From the NCBI GenBank assembly GCA_034509495.1, contig CM067503.1, forward strand, positions 16,738,266 through 16,802,265: a stretch of 64,000 nt of DNA, written 5' to 3'. The stretch's first letter is position 1, and every line of letters starts with the position of its first letter. Below the pieces are notes generated by a model, which saw nothing but the letters and a program-made list of their open reading frames with translations, did not search any database and was not told the origin of the DNA. Source of the DNA: Acestrorhynchus altus. Taxonomy: Eukaryota > Chordata > Actinopteri > Characiformes > Acestrorhynchidae. This document shows, piece after piece, positions 11,380 to 23,170 of the stretch. The position numbers were made by a program, and so were the translations under genes.

Positions 11380-13038
11380 ATGGTGACAGTGCGGCGTTTA
11401 CTGGGCCTGAGTCCGCAGGCAGGCTCTGAGGACATTCGCGCCTTTTTCCACGGCCTGCACATTCCTGAAGGTGGCGTGCACATCATTGGTGGCAGGAGAG
11501 GAGAAGCTTTTATTATATTTACCACAGAGCGAGATGGTCGACTGGCCCTGGAGCGCTCCGGAGAGCTCCTTAGAGGCTCTTCAGTCACCCTGCAGCCCAG
11601 CAGTTTAGCAGACCTGAAGCATAAGATCAAGTCAAGGTTACTCGAGCAAAAGTGCTCGTCTGTGGGAAACAAGAAGACTGAGCCAGAGAAGAAGGTGGCG
11701 GCGGTAAGGATGCAGAGAAAGAAGAAGAAGAAGAAAAAGATGAAGGTGGAGAAAACGGCCATAGAGCCTCAGCCAGCAACATCGCCCTCAGACTTGGGTG
11801 CTGCTCTACTGCTGAGCCTGGTGACAGCCATTCATGGAATGCAGTCAAACAACCAGCAAGAAAGCAGTCAAGAAGTACCAGCTCTACCACTGCCATACCA
11901 GTGTGAAAGCCCCACGGTTCAAAGGCCTGCCCCAACAGCCCCTATTAACAGCAGACCACAGGAAAGCGCTCCACAGCCAATGAGAGCACCAGAACAAGAG
12001 CCCAAAAGTGGGACGAGAGAGGCCAAGTCTTCGGAGCCTGGCTATCTTCGCCTTTGTGGACTTCCTAACCATGTGACTCTCAAAGAAGTCCGCTGGTTCC
12101 TTAAGGGTCTGTCTGTGCTGGATTTCATACCAAATGTCTTTCTAGGCCGCGACCACTGCTGTCTAGTAAAGGTGTCCAGTTTGGAAGAGGCTGAAGAAGG
12201 CCTAAAATACAGCCGAATGCACTTGGAGGATTCCTTTGTGAAGGTCCGGACAGCCAGTGAAAGGATGTGGACATATGCCATGGAGCTGTATAAACATGGC
12301 CAGTGTTCCACATCCAGCCAACTGGACAGAATCTTGCCAGACAGACGCATGTCCTGCTCCCATCTGGAAAAAAGACTTTCAGAAGACCGGTCACTTTCAG
12401 GATCTCCAAAGCGACAGCGCTTTGATTCCCCACCCTCTGGAAAAGTGTACTGTGTCATGGTAAAGAACCTTTCTCCAAAAACCACCAAAACCAAGATAAA
12501 GGATATGTTCTGCTGTAGTCACCTTCCAAACAACAAAATAGTCCATCTGCTAAACTGCTGGGGAGAGCGAACCTCTACTGCTTTCATCATGTTTACACAT
12601 CCAGAGGATTACGCCATGGCTATGAACATGAATGGTACTCCTAATGGCTCAAAACTACTTGATGTATCATCTATCACAATGGAAAAAATGAAAGACATAA
12701 TGTACAAGGAAAAACTTAGAGACACTGCAAGACCAGCACCTTATGGAGCACAAGACCCAAGTGCCCTGTCTTGTGTATATGCTCGGAATTTACCAGCTGA
12801 TGTGCATAGAAGGGAAGTGAAGGACTTTTTCTGCCAATATGGCATCGATGAGAATGATGTGACACTGGTTAGGGATGAGAAGGGGAACAGCATTGGTGAG
12901 GCGGTCATCAATTTCAGGTCTGAACAGGCTGCCAGAGATGCTCGAATCCTGCATGGAAGTATCTTCTTGGGACATAAAATAATGCTTACCTGTATTTCCC
13001 CACAACAGATGAAGACTATTCTACAGGAACCATGCTGA
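11380..13038 (+). CDS. rbm12b: RBM12B, RNA-binding motif protein 12B, single coding exon, 552 aa
   Basis: This is a nuclear hnRNP-F/H-like RNA-binding protein. It opens with RRM1 (RRLLGLSPQAGSEDIRAFF, then GLHIPEGGVHIIGG), almost the RBM12B signature. A lysine-rich patch (about residues 108-118) and a linker follow, then RRM2 (about 221-297, YLRLCGLPNHVTLKEVRWFL), RRM3 (about 356-440, YCVMVKNLSP) and RRM4 (about 464-540, CVYARNLPADVHRREVKDFF with GEAVINF as RNP1-like strand). The ATG at 11380 is chosen because it lies in a strong context (cccgccatgg) and begins exactly where RBM12B proteins begin; the frame extends upstream only through a GTG. Mammalian RBM12B is about 1000 aa with a long repetitive Arg/Asp-rich C-terminal part and another RRM. 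Here the stop follows RRM4, so this is a short form. Neighbour TMEM67 is adjacent head-to-head, as in human 8q22. Confidence 0.93.
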   Translation: MVTVRRLLGLSPQAGSEDIRAFFHGLHIPEGGVHIIGGRRGEAFIIFTTERDGRLALERSGELLRGSSVTLQPSSLADLKHKIKSRLLEQKCSSVGNKKTEPEKKVAAVRMQRKKKKKKKMKVEKTAIEPQPATSPSDLGAALLLSLVTAIHGMQSNNQQESSQEVPALPLPYQCESPTVQRPAPTAPINSRPQESAPQPMRAPEQEPKSGTREAKSSEPGYLRLCGLPNHVTLKEVRWFLKGLSVLDFIPNVFLGRDHCCLVKVSSLEEAEEGLKYSRMHLEDSFVKVRTASERMWTYAMELYKHGQCSTSSQLDRILPDRRMSCSHLEKRLSEDRSLSGSPKRQRFDSPPSGKVYCVMVKNLSPKTTKTKIKDMFCCSHLPNNKIVHLLNCWGERTSTAFIMFTHPEDYAMAMNMNGTPNGSKLLDVSSITMEKMKDIMYKEKLRDTARPAPYGAQDPSALSCVYARNLPADVHRREVKDFFCQYGIDENDVTLVRDEKGNSIGEAVINFRSEQAARDARILHGSIFLGHKIMLTCISPQQMKTILQEPC

Positions 13039-13334
13039 ACTAAAGAGTTTTGGGAACATTCCAAGGAGGATGAGGACTGTCAATGTGCCTGGCTAAATAG
13101 TGAACTGTACATATGAAAGACTTAAAGACTAACACTGTTCTTAAACTATTACACCATGTTCATTTAAATAAGAATGTACAAACATGTTTTGCATAGGAAA
13201 TCTGGAGTCTGTTCAAGTGTCTGTTTCCATGGCCGCAGCTGTCAGTGATAACGAGGGAGGTGTTTTTTTTGTTTTGTTTTTTTTTTCCCACCAGCATTTC
13301 TTGACCCAAACAAACTGTTTTATTACTGCAGTGT

Positions 13335-13340
13335 AATAAA
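13335..13340 (+). terminator. RBM12B polyadenylation signal
   Basis: AATAAA lies about 300 bp after the RBM12B stop codon. A second AATAAA lies about 70 bp further on (near 13409). Confidence 0.65.
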
Positions 13341-13749
13341 GTGAGATATTGTGATGCCATAGTCATGTGGAATTATTTCCTTAGTTGCAGTTTGTGCATA
13401 TTCATACAAATAAATTCACACTCCTTTACATTTGTCAAACGAGAACATACTGGAGGTTTAAGGAGTCAGTTGACAAATCTGCAGTTGTGGTCTTTTCTGC
13501 AGACATTTTCTTTGTGACGTATGTTTAGAAGATGGATGTAAAGATTTTGCGTGTAGTGACTGGTTAGACGTAGTAGTAATCACAATGCTCTAAGCAAAAG
13601 AAGGTTCCATATTGGGATAAGTAATTGACTTCAAGAAGTAATTAAATTAATCTTGACCCGTAAAACAGTGGACTGTTTGTTCAAGACACAGTAACTTTGA
13701 AAAAGTAGCTAAGGGTGCTTTAACAGATTCCTTTGAGTGATTCATAGAA

Positions 13750-13885
13750 CAGTGGTTCTCAGTCCTGGTACGGGAGTACTACTGTACTGCTTGTGTAATG
13801 AACTACCTGACAAGCTGAACTGGAGTATAATGGCAGGAAAACTAAAATAAGCAGGGCATTGGTACTCCAGGATTGAGAACTGCTG
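13750..13885. mobile_element. Fold-back MITE, hAT-like ends
   Basis: The left end 'cagtggttctcagtcctgg' pairs with the right end 'ccaggattgagaactgctg', giving ~19-bp imperfect terminal inverted repeats around ~100 bp of non-coding sequence. The end sequence is like short hAT-type MITEs in fish. It lies between the convergent RBM12B and zinc-finger genes; the rest of 13041-14340 shows nothing else I can name. Confidence 0.6.
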
Positions 13886-14349
13886 CAGAAGAACTTTCTT
13901 TGGTTCCAAAATGAAGCATGTTTGTAATAAAGATGTGTTGCTCCATTAAGCTGGTGAAGAACCTTTACATTCAGACAAAACACTTCACACACATCCTTTA
14001 CAAATATTTCCAGTGGCATTGCTCAAAGAACCTTGGGGGGGTACAAGAATTTTATGGTGCTAGCTGTTGTATGAACAGATTTGCAAATATGAAAATTTGT
14101 TGCAACAATGCACAATCGTGTTCAGGAAACCTTCAGCTCAGACCTCATCCTGTCTCTTAATGCTTCCTAATGCGTCACAGGCACAACAGCCAAATAACCA
14201 CTGAATTGACTCCTTTGCTTTGCAAGAACAGAAAATATAGTGGCTTAGTTTGAGGTGATCTCCCCTGTTTATAAATGTTTAGCTCATCAGAAAGCTCTGC
14301 CCCCATTCCACTACATCAAGTAAAGACAACAAAAGATTACAGTTTAATG

Positions 14350-14355
14350 TTTATT
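14350..14355 (-). terminator. Polyadenylation signal of the zinc-finger gene
   Basis: AATAAA on the minus strand, about 310 bp downstream of the stop codon at 14662-14664. The gene converges with RBM12B, leaving about 1 kb between the two putative 3' ends. Confidence 0.5.
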
Positions 14356-14661
14356 TTACTGACATCGCTGTAGAAAATGGTCAGAAACACCTTACAAATA
14401 TACACTATAGCTTTCATGGAGGAGTTAAAGAGTCTTAAAATCAGCAAATTCCAGCAGTGCTCTGACAAATTGTATTTTTACCATATGATACTTGACAAAT
14501 CATCAAAGCCTATTTCAGAAACAGGTGGGTAATTTGGTCCTAAAATTAAAAGATGAATTAAAACACAAAGCACTGAAATGTACATGGAAATGTAGAAATT
14601 AATTTGTAGGAGGGGGTCGCATGCAGAGAGCCACCAACTGGTGTGATCTCACTGGGGTTGC

Positions 14662-17600
14662 TCAGTTGTAAAATCTTGAAGGGCCTGTAAAGGGAAGGGG
14701 GAAAGAGTGCACATGTGAAAGATGTTACGTTGTATTCTCATAGAATGAGAACATTCCACTTTTGGTGATGCTTGTTGGTACCAAGTCCTTAAATCCATTT
14801 TAAGATTTTTGAGGAAATGGCCCCCAGAGCCAGAACTGGACAGTCCCAGACTAAGCATTTGAAAGAACATTTAATCTATGGCATCTATGGGGAAGTAATG
14901 TGAGGTTATCAATCAGCCCACTGCTGGGGGTTCCCATTCCCAGCAAACTTTAGAGTTCCATTATAGAGAATTGAGAGGCTGATTATCCAGTCATGGAAAC
15001 TCCTTAAAAATGATAATGCTGAAAATCAACAAAAATTCAGCACATATACATTACATTGTATGCGGTCATTTAGAAGTCATAAAAGACTTTCCTAAAAGGG
15101 TGATTGATACCTGATAAATTCTCTTATAAAAAACACTGGTTAGTGATGAACAGTGGCGCAGTGGAACATAAGATTGGTCTGTATATCTCTTACCTGTCAT
15201 GCCACCAGAGAACCGGTCATTGGAACTGAGCGGCCCACGTGAAGAGTAGTTCATGTTGCCAATGGAACTTGACAGGCTAGAAGTGGGACCCTAGAAAACA
15301 TTTTGCAAACAGAGTGAATGTTAAAGAAACTCTGTTTCTCTGTGATGAGCTTGCAAAATTTTGACCACCAATGGTGTTACAAAGTCACACTGTTGGAACA
15401 AAGACAAAACTAAAGTAAGTAAAATGAAATCTAAAGAAAAAGGAATGTAATTGTTTGATTATTACCGAAGAGATGCTTCGGAGTCGGTATTCCATCAAGA
15501 CATCTGTGAGCTTCTGTGTGACCTTCAGCACAATCTGAGCATCGTCTTCAGTTTCAATACGAAAGGTGTCCTAAAAATACAAAGACAAATAACTGTGCTA
15601 TTCTATCAGGCTGGAAACAACAGTACTGAGCAAGAACTGCTCCACAAAGGCGATGCCTCAAAATGCAGGTAGGCAGGTTTGTAATACAAAAACATGTATT
15701 TAATTTTGCATATGCTTTGGGTAATTTTTTTTTACCAGATATCGGAGAAGTGTAGCAAGGGTGCTGCTAGACTCTAGGCCTTTAGGTCCTCCTCCCAACA
15801 TTCTGTCACTGTTCATTGAGAGATCACCAGAGTAAGGCCTGCCCATGCCCTCACTGCGTGCACCCCCTCCAAAGTCATCTGAGCCCATGTGCATGGGTCC
15901 ACTGCTGGGAAACCGCTGCATGCTCTCTGGGCTGCCCATAAGCCTGTCAGATCCCATTATGGAATCATCATAGCGACTAGAGCTGGACAGTCTACCCATA
16001 TCAAGCTGGCCCCTCCTCATGTGACCATCACCCACTCCACCATGCATGCTTGGGGAGAAATCCGACATCAGTCCACCACGAGGAGGGAAGTCCCCAGGGA
16101 ATGTGGGATCTGAAAAACCACCACTAAATGGCCCCCCTGAGACAATGTAAGAAAATATGTTAAAAGATAATAAACATTGAGTTTGTTCATGTCATAGTTT
16201 AAGTGATACATCAGATCTAAGCCACTTTTACATCTGACACATATCTGATATGTGCCCACACAACCACAATGAGACCAGACTAACTGACTAACTAACCTGG
16301 ATGAAGACCTCTAGGAGGAGGTCCAAGGAGACCTGCTCCGCCCACACTAGGATTTGCTGTCTCTGATAAATACAAAAAAAAAAAAAGCATACAATCAGCC
16401 AAAACTACAAGGACTAAGTTCAACAAGCCAAACCCCAAGACCAATAAAATAAAGATTAAAAAGGAATAGGAATTGTACGGTTAAAAAGGTATGTGCATTA
16501 ATAATCTGTGCACCATAAACAGGCATCATTGAAAGTATTTGTTCTGAAGAAGGAGGCGAAACTCACTCATGTTCTGAAATGCTGGTACATCTGCAGGTTC
16601 CTTAATGACTACCTAGAGAGAACACAGGTGACTGCATCAAGACTGAGCAATGGAGCAAGTCTGATATAGGCCTGTCACAACAATTACGTTATTGACTTAT
16701 CGTACAATACATTTACACGGCCTAGATAATTTGGCGACTGTGATATTATCCATTGTGTTTAATTGTGTGTATTTGAGCCAAATATGCTGTTCTGTTCTTT
16801 CGTCTGTGAGCAGACAGTAACATCTGTTGTGTGAGAAAAGCAGACTAATTCTCCCGCAGCCGTGGTTCAGAAATCAAGTTCTGGTACAATTTATTATATA
16901 TTATGACAGAGAACACCATGTTTCTGTACTCCTTGTTTTGTTTTCTTACAATTTGTCACTTGTTCTAATGTCTCCTCTCCATTCCCTGCACAGAAAGTGC
17001 ATCTGTATGGATAAAACCCATCATAAGTTCTATGAAGCTTACTCTTATCTGGCCTCTGCCTTCTTCTTGTTCCACCTCAGCAGCAGCTGCTTTGATGGCC
17101 TTTCTAATGGCTGGGTCTTTAGTTGCTTCCTCCTCATCATGAGGTACTTTGTCTGCATGGGTCCGTTTCTGATGTGGCCAAAAAAATGAAACAAAAAACA
17201 AACAAACATCAAGATCACCAGCATCATCTGAGAAGTGTGGACTCAAGTACCTACAGTGGTACAGAAAATACAGCTGCATAATATATAGCATCAGTGTCAA
17301 AATGGGGATACGCAATGGTCACACAAGGCAAATCAAATCATATACCTTATGCAACAACTTGTTTGATACAAAAGATCCACTGTTCCTTATTTTCTATGAC
17401 ATATCTACCAGAGGCAGATTAGATCTGCCCAGTATGATTTATTTTACTCCAATCTTCAAAAAACAGAGGGCATTATTATTATATGATGAATCATTGACTT
17501 CTGGAGAAATCTGGTGAAAATTCCTCAATTGTTTATAATCACATATTGTAGAACAAAAACATATTGCAATTTATTGTATGTATTTTTTTGTACAGTCCTA

Positions 17601-17930
17601 GTAGACAATGCAATAGGCACGGGGCCTTGATCATGTGTTCTCCAACATAAATGGATATGAATTACAACCAAATGCAAAGTCTGTCAGTCATATATGTGGT
17701 CATAGATGGTACAACTAGCAGTGTACCATGTGAAAACCTTCTATCTTTACTATATTTAAACAATATTAAATTTGATGTTTATACACAAAGTCTTATGCCC
17801 CCTCCATAGTCTGTATGTGAGAACATGAATGGGGGTAGAGGGGAGCAGAGTAGAGGAGCTGAGTGCAGGAACAGAGCAGAGCATGAGAGCAGAAAATAAG
17901 TTTCTTCAAAATTGAAAAACAGAATGTTAT

Positions 17931-17971
<41 letters not shown>

Positions 17972-19062
17972 ATACACACACCCTATTTTTTGCACGCTTT
18001 AAACCAAGCGGCTTATTATGAGGTGCAGCTTTTTCTTCTTATATATGTTATTTTCCAGGTTTTTTTTAAAAAACCTGGCTTGCAGGCTTATTTTCCGGTG
18101 CGGCTTGTAGTCTGGAAATTACGGAACCAAAGTTACAAAGGCTACCATCAGTAACACACTATGCCAAGAGGGACACAAATCCTGCAGTGCCAGGCGTGTC
18201 CCCTTGCTTAAGCCAGTACATGTCTGGGCCCATCTGACATTTTCCAGAGAGTATATGGATGATCCAGAAGAGGATTGGCAGAATATCATGTGGTCAGATG
18301 AAACCAAAATAGAACTTTTTGGTAAAAACTCAAATCATCATGTTTGGAGGAAGAAGAATGCTGAGTTGCACCCCAAGAACACCATACCTACTGTGAAGTG
18401 TGGGGGTGGAAACATGCTTTGGGGCTGTTTTTCTGCAAAGGGGACAGGATGACTGATCCGTATTAAGAGAAGAATAAACGGGGCCATGTATCGTGATATT
18501 TTAAGACAAAACCTCTTTCCATCAGTGAGAGCATTGAAGATGGAACGTGGCTGGGTCTTCCAGCATGACAATGATACCAAACACACTGCTCGGGCAATGA
18601 AGAAGTGGTGCCATAAAAAGCATTTTAAGGTCCTGAAGTGGCCTAGCCAGTCTCCAGACCGCAACCCCATAGAAAATTTGTGGAGGGAGTTCAAAGTCCA
18701 TGTTGCCTAGCGACAGCCCCAAAACTTCACTGCTGAGGAACGGGTCAAAATACCAGCTACCATGTGTGCAAACATGGTGAAGACTTACAGAAAATATTTG
18801 ACCTCTGCCATTGCTGATTTGAACTTCTGTAATTAAATAAATACTTATTTTCCATCATAATTTACAAATAAATACTTTAAAAAACCTAGAATGTGATTTC
18901 CTCAATTTATTTTCTCATTTTGTCTCTCAAGGCTGAAAGATGAAAATTACAAATTACAGACCACTCTCATCATTCTATGTAGGAGAACTTGCATAATCAA
19001 TGGCTAACTAAATACATTTTTGCCCCACTGTGTGTGTATGTATGAATGAATGAATTAAATAA

Positions 19063-19093
<31 letters not shown>

Positions 19094-22000
19094 ACATACA
19101 CAGTATTAAATAGTGCCTCTCACATGCATAATAAACACATAGAGAAATTAATTAACTTGAAATGTTAAAATGCACTCATATGTTTAAAGGTTTGCATGAT
19201 GCATACTTTAGAATCCAATGTATCTTGTCACAGCCTTTGTACAACTAGTCAATGACCAATATGCTGGTGATTGCAATATACTTACAATGTATCTGAAGCA
19301 ATGCTTCCATCCAGTGATATGAGCAGCCATTTCATTCTGCAGTCGCTGGACCTTGCACAGTTTGCACTGGTAATGAGGAGGAACTGACTTGGTGGGGCTA
19401 CGATACTCCCATATGTATTGCAAGCCTATTGAACACGTACAGGATTCAGTATTCATTGATTTCCAGAGCAAGTTATGTTTTAAACCATAAACACATAACC
19501 TACCAATAACTGGCTCAGTGATGATTTTCATACGTTTGGCCAAGGTGGGAACTGTCTGAATGGATCCATTCTTGGTGAACACTGATAAGACAAACATGCG
19601 TTAAGAACCTCAAATAGCATGGTAACTATAGAACGGAGGAAAGAGAGAACATCTTTTTTTTTCAATCAACTGAAACAAGAGCTAAGAGGTCTGGCATCCT
19701 CATAGACTTCAGATCAAAAAGCTGCATGGTTTAATCCCAAACAGGAATCAGTAGTCAACAGGAAAGAAAGCTGTGGTCAAACAAGTGAGCCACATCTGGA
19801 ATTTGAATACTGAACAACATGTAAAAACCCAACCGTCCTGTCCAAAATCATGTCAGACCACTGCAGCTGCTAATGACCCCTGAAGGATTCCATTGGTCAA
19901 GGCAATGACTGAAGTCCAATCATGTCGCAGCTGAGGGGTTCCTACTCTTCTCAACTTAACTCTCAAGTTCAACAAAATGACCAATTAGGTTCAATAGATT
20001 CCATGTGCTGGACACTCATTCTGTTGCCAGGCTGTGTTAAGGCACAGACAAAGGTCCACTAGGCACTTGGATCTTCTAGATAATGAAGAACTATTACATC
20101 TGTATTCAGATCTTACCTGCAGTATAATTTCTGCAGTACAGTGCCTAAAACAATTATGTTTAACAAGGACCACTACCTTTATCTCTTTGCTGACCAGTAG
20201 GTCTCCCTTCTAAAAAAAAAATAATTTACCATCTTGGGTTAGTTTTGAACCAACCTCGGGTTTGGTTAACAAACCTTGGTCACGTCCATCTTCTGAACAC
20301 TATAAACTAAATGCTACAATCTGATATTGCCAGACTTTTAATGACATAGTTCCCACTTGAATTGGCTCCAGAACATCTCCTTTGAGATGTGTAAGCTTCT
20401 GAATGGAAACATCATCTCAGTCTTGGCAAATTTACTGCAGTGGTCCAAACATATCAGACTTAGCGAGAAAGCCTGAAGCCCAAAGGGCACTTGATCTGAT
20501 CATCACTTGATCATTTAATAAATGACCTCCCACATTTGTGAAACCCTCAACAAATGAATAGTTGTTCAACACTTCAGCTGAACGGGGCATGACACAATAA
20601 GTAACACAGCCCAAACTCTCCAAACTAGATCTACTTTGGTTGACACAGGACTCCATGTTGAAGTTTCTAATGTTGTTCAGGGCACATCCCAATAGCATTG
20701 TTTTAACTACATATTTACAGATTATATAGACAGACAAAGTACACAAGACTAAATATTTCATCTCCAAGGTTGGAGGAAAAGTGTTACATGTCTACACAGC
20801 TACTGGAGCTGCGTTAACGTGCAATGGAAAAGCTCAGAATCTCTGAAAGACCCCAGAGATGGCACATGGTGAGAACGTCACCAAGGCCAGAAGGTGCTGA
20901 AGGTCTAAACAGATCTGGTTGCTGAAGGCAGGACTTACCTATGTCACCACTGTGGATTTGCTGCATTTTCTGTCATAGATGACAAGCAAAACCGTCAGAA
21001 AGAGAGAAATAAAGAGGAGTTAGAGATAGAATTGCATGCGAGCTGGGGAACAAACACCCCACACTCTTATAATCTGCCCTCCTCTTTGACACTCTCCCTC
21101 TTCAGAGGTGGAGACAATCCTTTGCACAGGAATGTATGTTTGAGCTGCCCAAGGGCCTCTTCAAATCCGACGCTCCCAGCTTGTCACAGATATGCACAGG
21201 AAGAAAAGGAACGCATCTCTTCCCCACTACAGCATGAGGCTGAGTTAGGCAGGCATAATATTGGTACAAGACAGACTAAATAAGACCAGGCATTAAAGCT
21301 GCACTGGATGCAAAGCAGCTTTACAGTTCTGTAGTGCTCAGGCACTGGTGCTTTTCACAAATGGAAAATAAATAAATAAGACATAAAAGGGGCACTGGGG
21401 AACTCAGCCAGGGTTCGGCGGAGCACACCTTAAGGCCCGGTTGATTCCTTAGAATTATAATCATTCATGGTGTGACCTCTAGTTAACACAGTTGCACATA
21501 TGTGCTGTAATTAAGCACTATGAAAACACAGTATATATGAGTGAACACTTTGGCTCATTTTGCTGAACTGTCAGGTGAAGCACAATGCTCCATCGGCCAA
21601 AAGTGTCCGACCAAACAACCGTGTTGATCTGTATAGTCTGTGTAAACACAGACAACATTGAGAGCTGAAAGCTCTCGTCTGCCTGACACAGCAAAGAGAA
21701 CCTAGAGCTGAACACCACACACCACAAAATGAACAGTTTGGAGATTATTTACAGGCAGAGTAGTTGGACCACATGGCCAACTCCCAGAACCTGAACAATG
21801 TACAAAAGCACAATTCACCCACAATGGGCAGAGAGACTGTAAAGAAAAACACCACAGAACTGCACGTTCTGCGCTGTCTGACGCAGAGTTGAGCGTGCTG
21901 ATACACAGTGCTGAACAGTGCTGGTAAGACCTCCCACAGTATAGGGGTCTATGTAGTTTGAGTCTACACTGTCTATGACTGTACATTAAAGACGCACTAC

Positions 22001-22697
22001 AGGTTTCCTATCCCTCCGTTTTACAAACTAATGAAGACATAACTGGCTGCCTTTGTCAAATTTGCAACCAGCCTACGCATCAGAGAGCAGAGGCGGAGCC
22101 AGGATTGCTTGCTAATTTGGTTAAACCCGCCCTCTCAAACCGTCATTGGTCGCCAAGGCTGTCAATCACGTCGCTTCAAGAATAACCCCGCCTTCTTATG
22201 ACAAGCCCTCTTTAATAAACAAAATCTGAATAACTAAATATTTCCGGAGGAAAATAAATATCAGCGGAAGTGGACAGCGGGGACAGGAGTTTAGAGGAGA
22301 AAATGAGATTTAATACGGGCGCTTTGAAAGGGAATGGGCGGGGCTAACGTCATACTGCACCCAGCCAGCAGGGGCGCTCGAGCGACTCCACTATGGAGAC
22401 GAAAGCGGTCCGTCTTTAATGTACAGTCACGGATCTCCACGAATGAAGTGAATAAACTGAGTCAGTATCGTGTTTATGACGCCGGTACACTTGGATGCCA
22501 CCTCAGAGTACTTACTAACTAAACCTGAAAGGTTGACATCTGTATGCGCACAATTTCCCCCCCATAAACAACGCGCATTACTGTACCGAATAAACGTATC
22601 GCTCAACAGCTCAATCCCAGGACAAGAGACATGCAGATCAGCTCACCTTCACACCGGCGTTCATCTTCTTCTTCTGCGAACTCAGCTGAGCTGCCAT
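14662..22697 (-). CDS. Unnamed 387-aa protein with one matrin/U1-type C2H2 zinc finger
   Basis: Eleven exons on the minus strand: 22647-22697, 20939-20969, 19504-19581, 19286-19425, 17043-17168, 16567-16612, 16297-16362, 15736-16136, 15466-15570, 15194-15290, 14662-14684. All have GT-AG sites and compatible phases, and they total 1164 bp including TGA. The protein starts MAAQLSSQKKKMNAG. A conserved-looking domain (about 54-100) holds C74-x2-C77-x11-H89-x5-H95, the spacing of RNA/dsRNA-associated matrin or U1C-like fingers. An alanine/glutamate-rich helix (about 110-140) follows, then a low-complexity Gly/Ser/Met/Pro tail (about 165-300), a predicted helix (about 314-346, ETEDDAQIVLKVTQKLTDVL) and a Ser-rich end. 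A nuclear, RNA- or chromatin-related role is inferred from the finger only. I do not recognise an orthologue name. Intron 4 carries a Tc1 element on the opposite strand. Confidence 0.88.
17932..17970. repeat. (GT)n microsatellite
   Basis: About 19 GT units in intron 4 of the zinc-finger gene. Confidence 0.9.
17971..18122. repeat. Unclassified interspersed repeat ending in 'gtgcggcttgtagtctgg'
   Basis: It carries 'aagcggcttattatgaggtgcagc' (seen as two short segments) and near its end 'gtgcggcttgtagtctggaa'. This resembles a common vertebrate DNA-transposon terminus in which 'cggcttatagtccgg' recurs. It adjoins the Tc1 element directly, suggesting a nested insertion. The family is not certain. 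Confidence 0.4.
18123..19030 (+). mobile_element. Tc1-like transposon, 5'-truncated, one in-frame stop
   Basis: One reading frame runs from about 18126 to the stop at 18708-18710, carrying Tc1 transposase motifs: HKSCSARRVPLL, DDPEEDWQNIMWSDETKIEL (the DDE 'D' region), GGGNMLWGCFSAKGTG, FQHDNDTKHTA and WPSQSPDRNPIENLW. It is broken once by TGA at 18450-18452, where family members carry Arg, so a CGA to TGA CpG decay is likely. The 3' flank ends in 'taaatacatttttgccccac', the family's terminal repeat. The N-terminal DNA-binding part and left terminus are missing. It lies in intron 4 of the zinc-finger gene on the opposite strand and is not functional as it stands. Confidence 0.85.
19064..19092. 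repeat. (TA)n microsatellite
   Basis: About 14 TA units close to the 3' end of the Tc1 element. Confidence 0.9.
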
Positions 22698-23170
22698 TCC
22701 TCCACAGATCCTGAAGTGGAAACACACGTTTCGTACACAATTCACACGTTCAAAACAGGTCTAATGTCTTATTACGCGTAACTGGACGTAGTCCGGGGTT
22801 AAAAACCCAGTCTGTCTACTGTCTATCCTCTCAGCCCTGCAGTGAGCTAGTAAACTTAAACAAAAAAGGGGGCACAAACACAAAAGCCCGAGAACGTCGC
22901 TCCCATCGTCCTTCAGCTACCAGAACAACACTGACCAGATAAGGGCACTGAAGCTGAGCGTTAACGCCCCCGTTCACACGACGCCTTTAAGAGGAACCTC
23001 TCTAACTGTTCTCCACCTGGTTCCTGAACTGGAGAACCAGTGAAGGGAGATAATCTCACCGTCAGATTCAACGATTCAGCTCCGCGCTTCTCTGCGCTGA
23101 TTTCGCCAAACCAGCAGGACAAAACGACGCCCGACGCTTCAAAATAAAAGTCCTCGTTTAACTATTTTTA
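22120..23170. promoter_or_regulatory. CpG-rich divergent promoter region between zinc-finger gene and TEX10
   Basis: CpG-rich sequence surrounds exon 1 of the minus-strand gene. It holds an inverted CCAAT (attggtcgcc, about 22145), an ETS-like core (gcggaagtgg, about 22265), a GC box (gggcggggc, about 22337) and a CTCF-like 'ccagcaggggcgctc' (about 22366). TEX10 coding begins at 24537 behind a splice acceptor (ccacag|, ending 24526), so its first, non-coding exon must lie upstream, probably within or near this region. No donor could be fixed. From 23170 to 24120 the sequence is AT-rich with nothing recognisable. Confidence 0.45.

Noticed and set aside
11331..12494. Several minus-strand frames of 100-150 residues across RBM12B
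   Set aside because: They are shadows of the RBM12B coding exon on the opposite strand, without similarity or splice logic.
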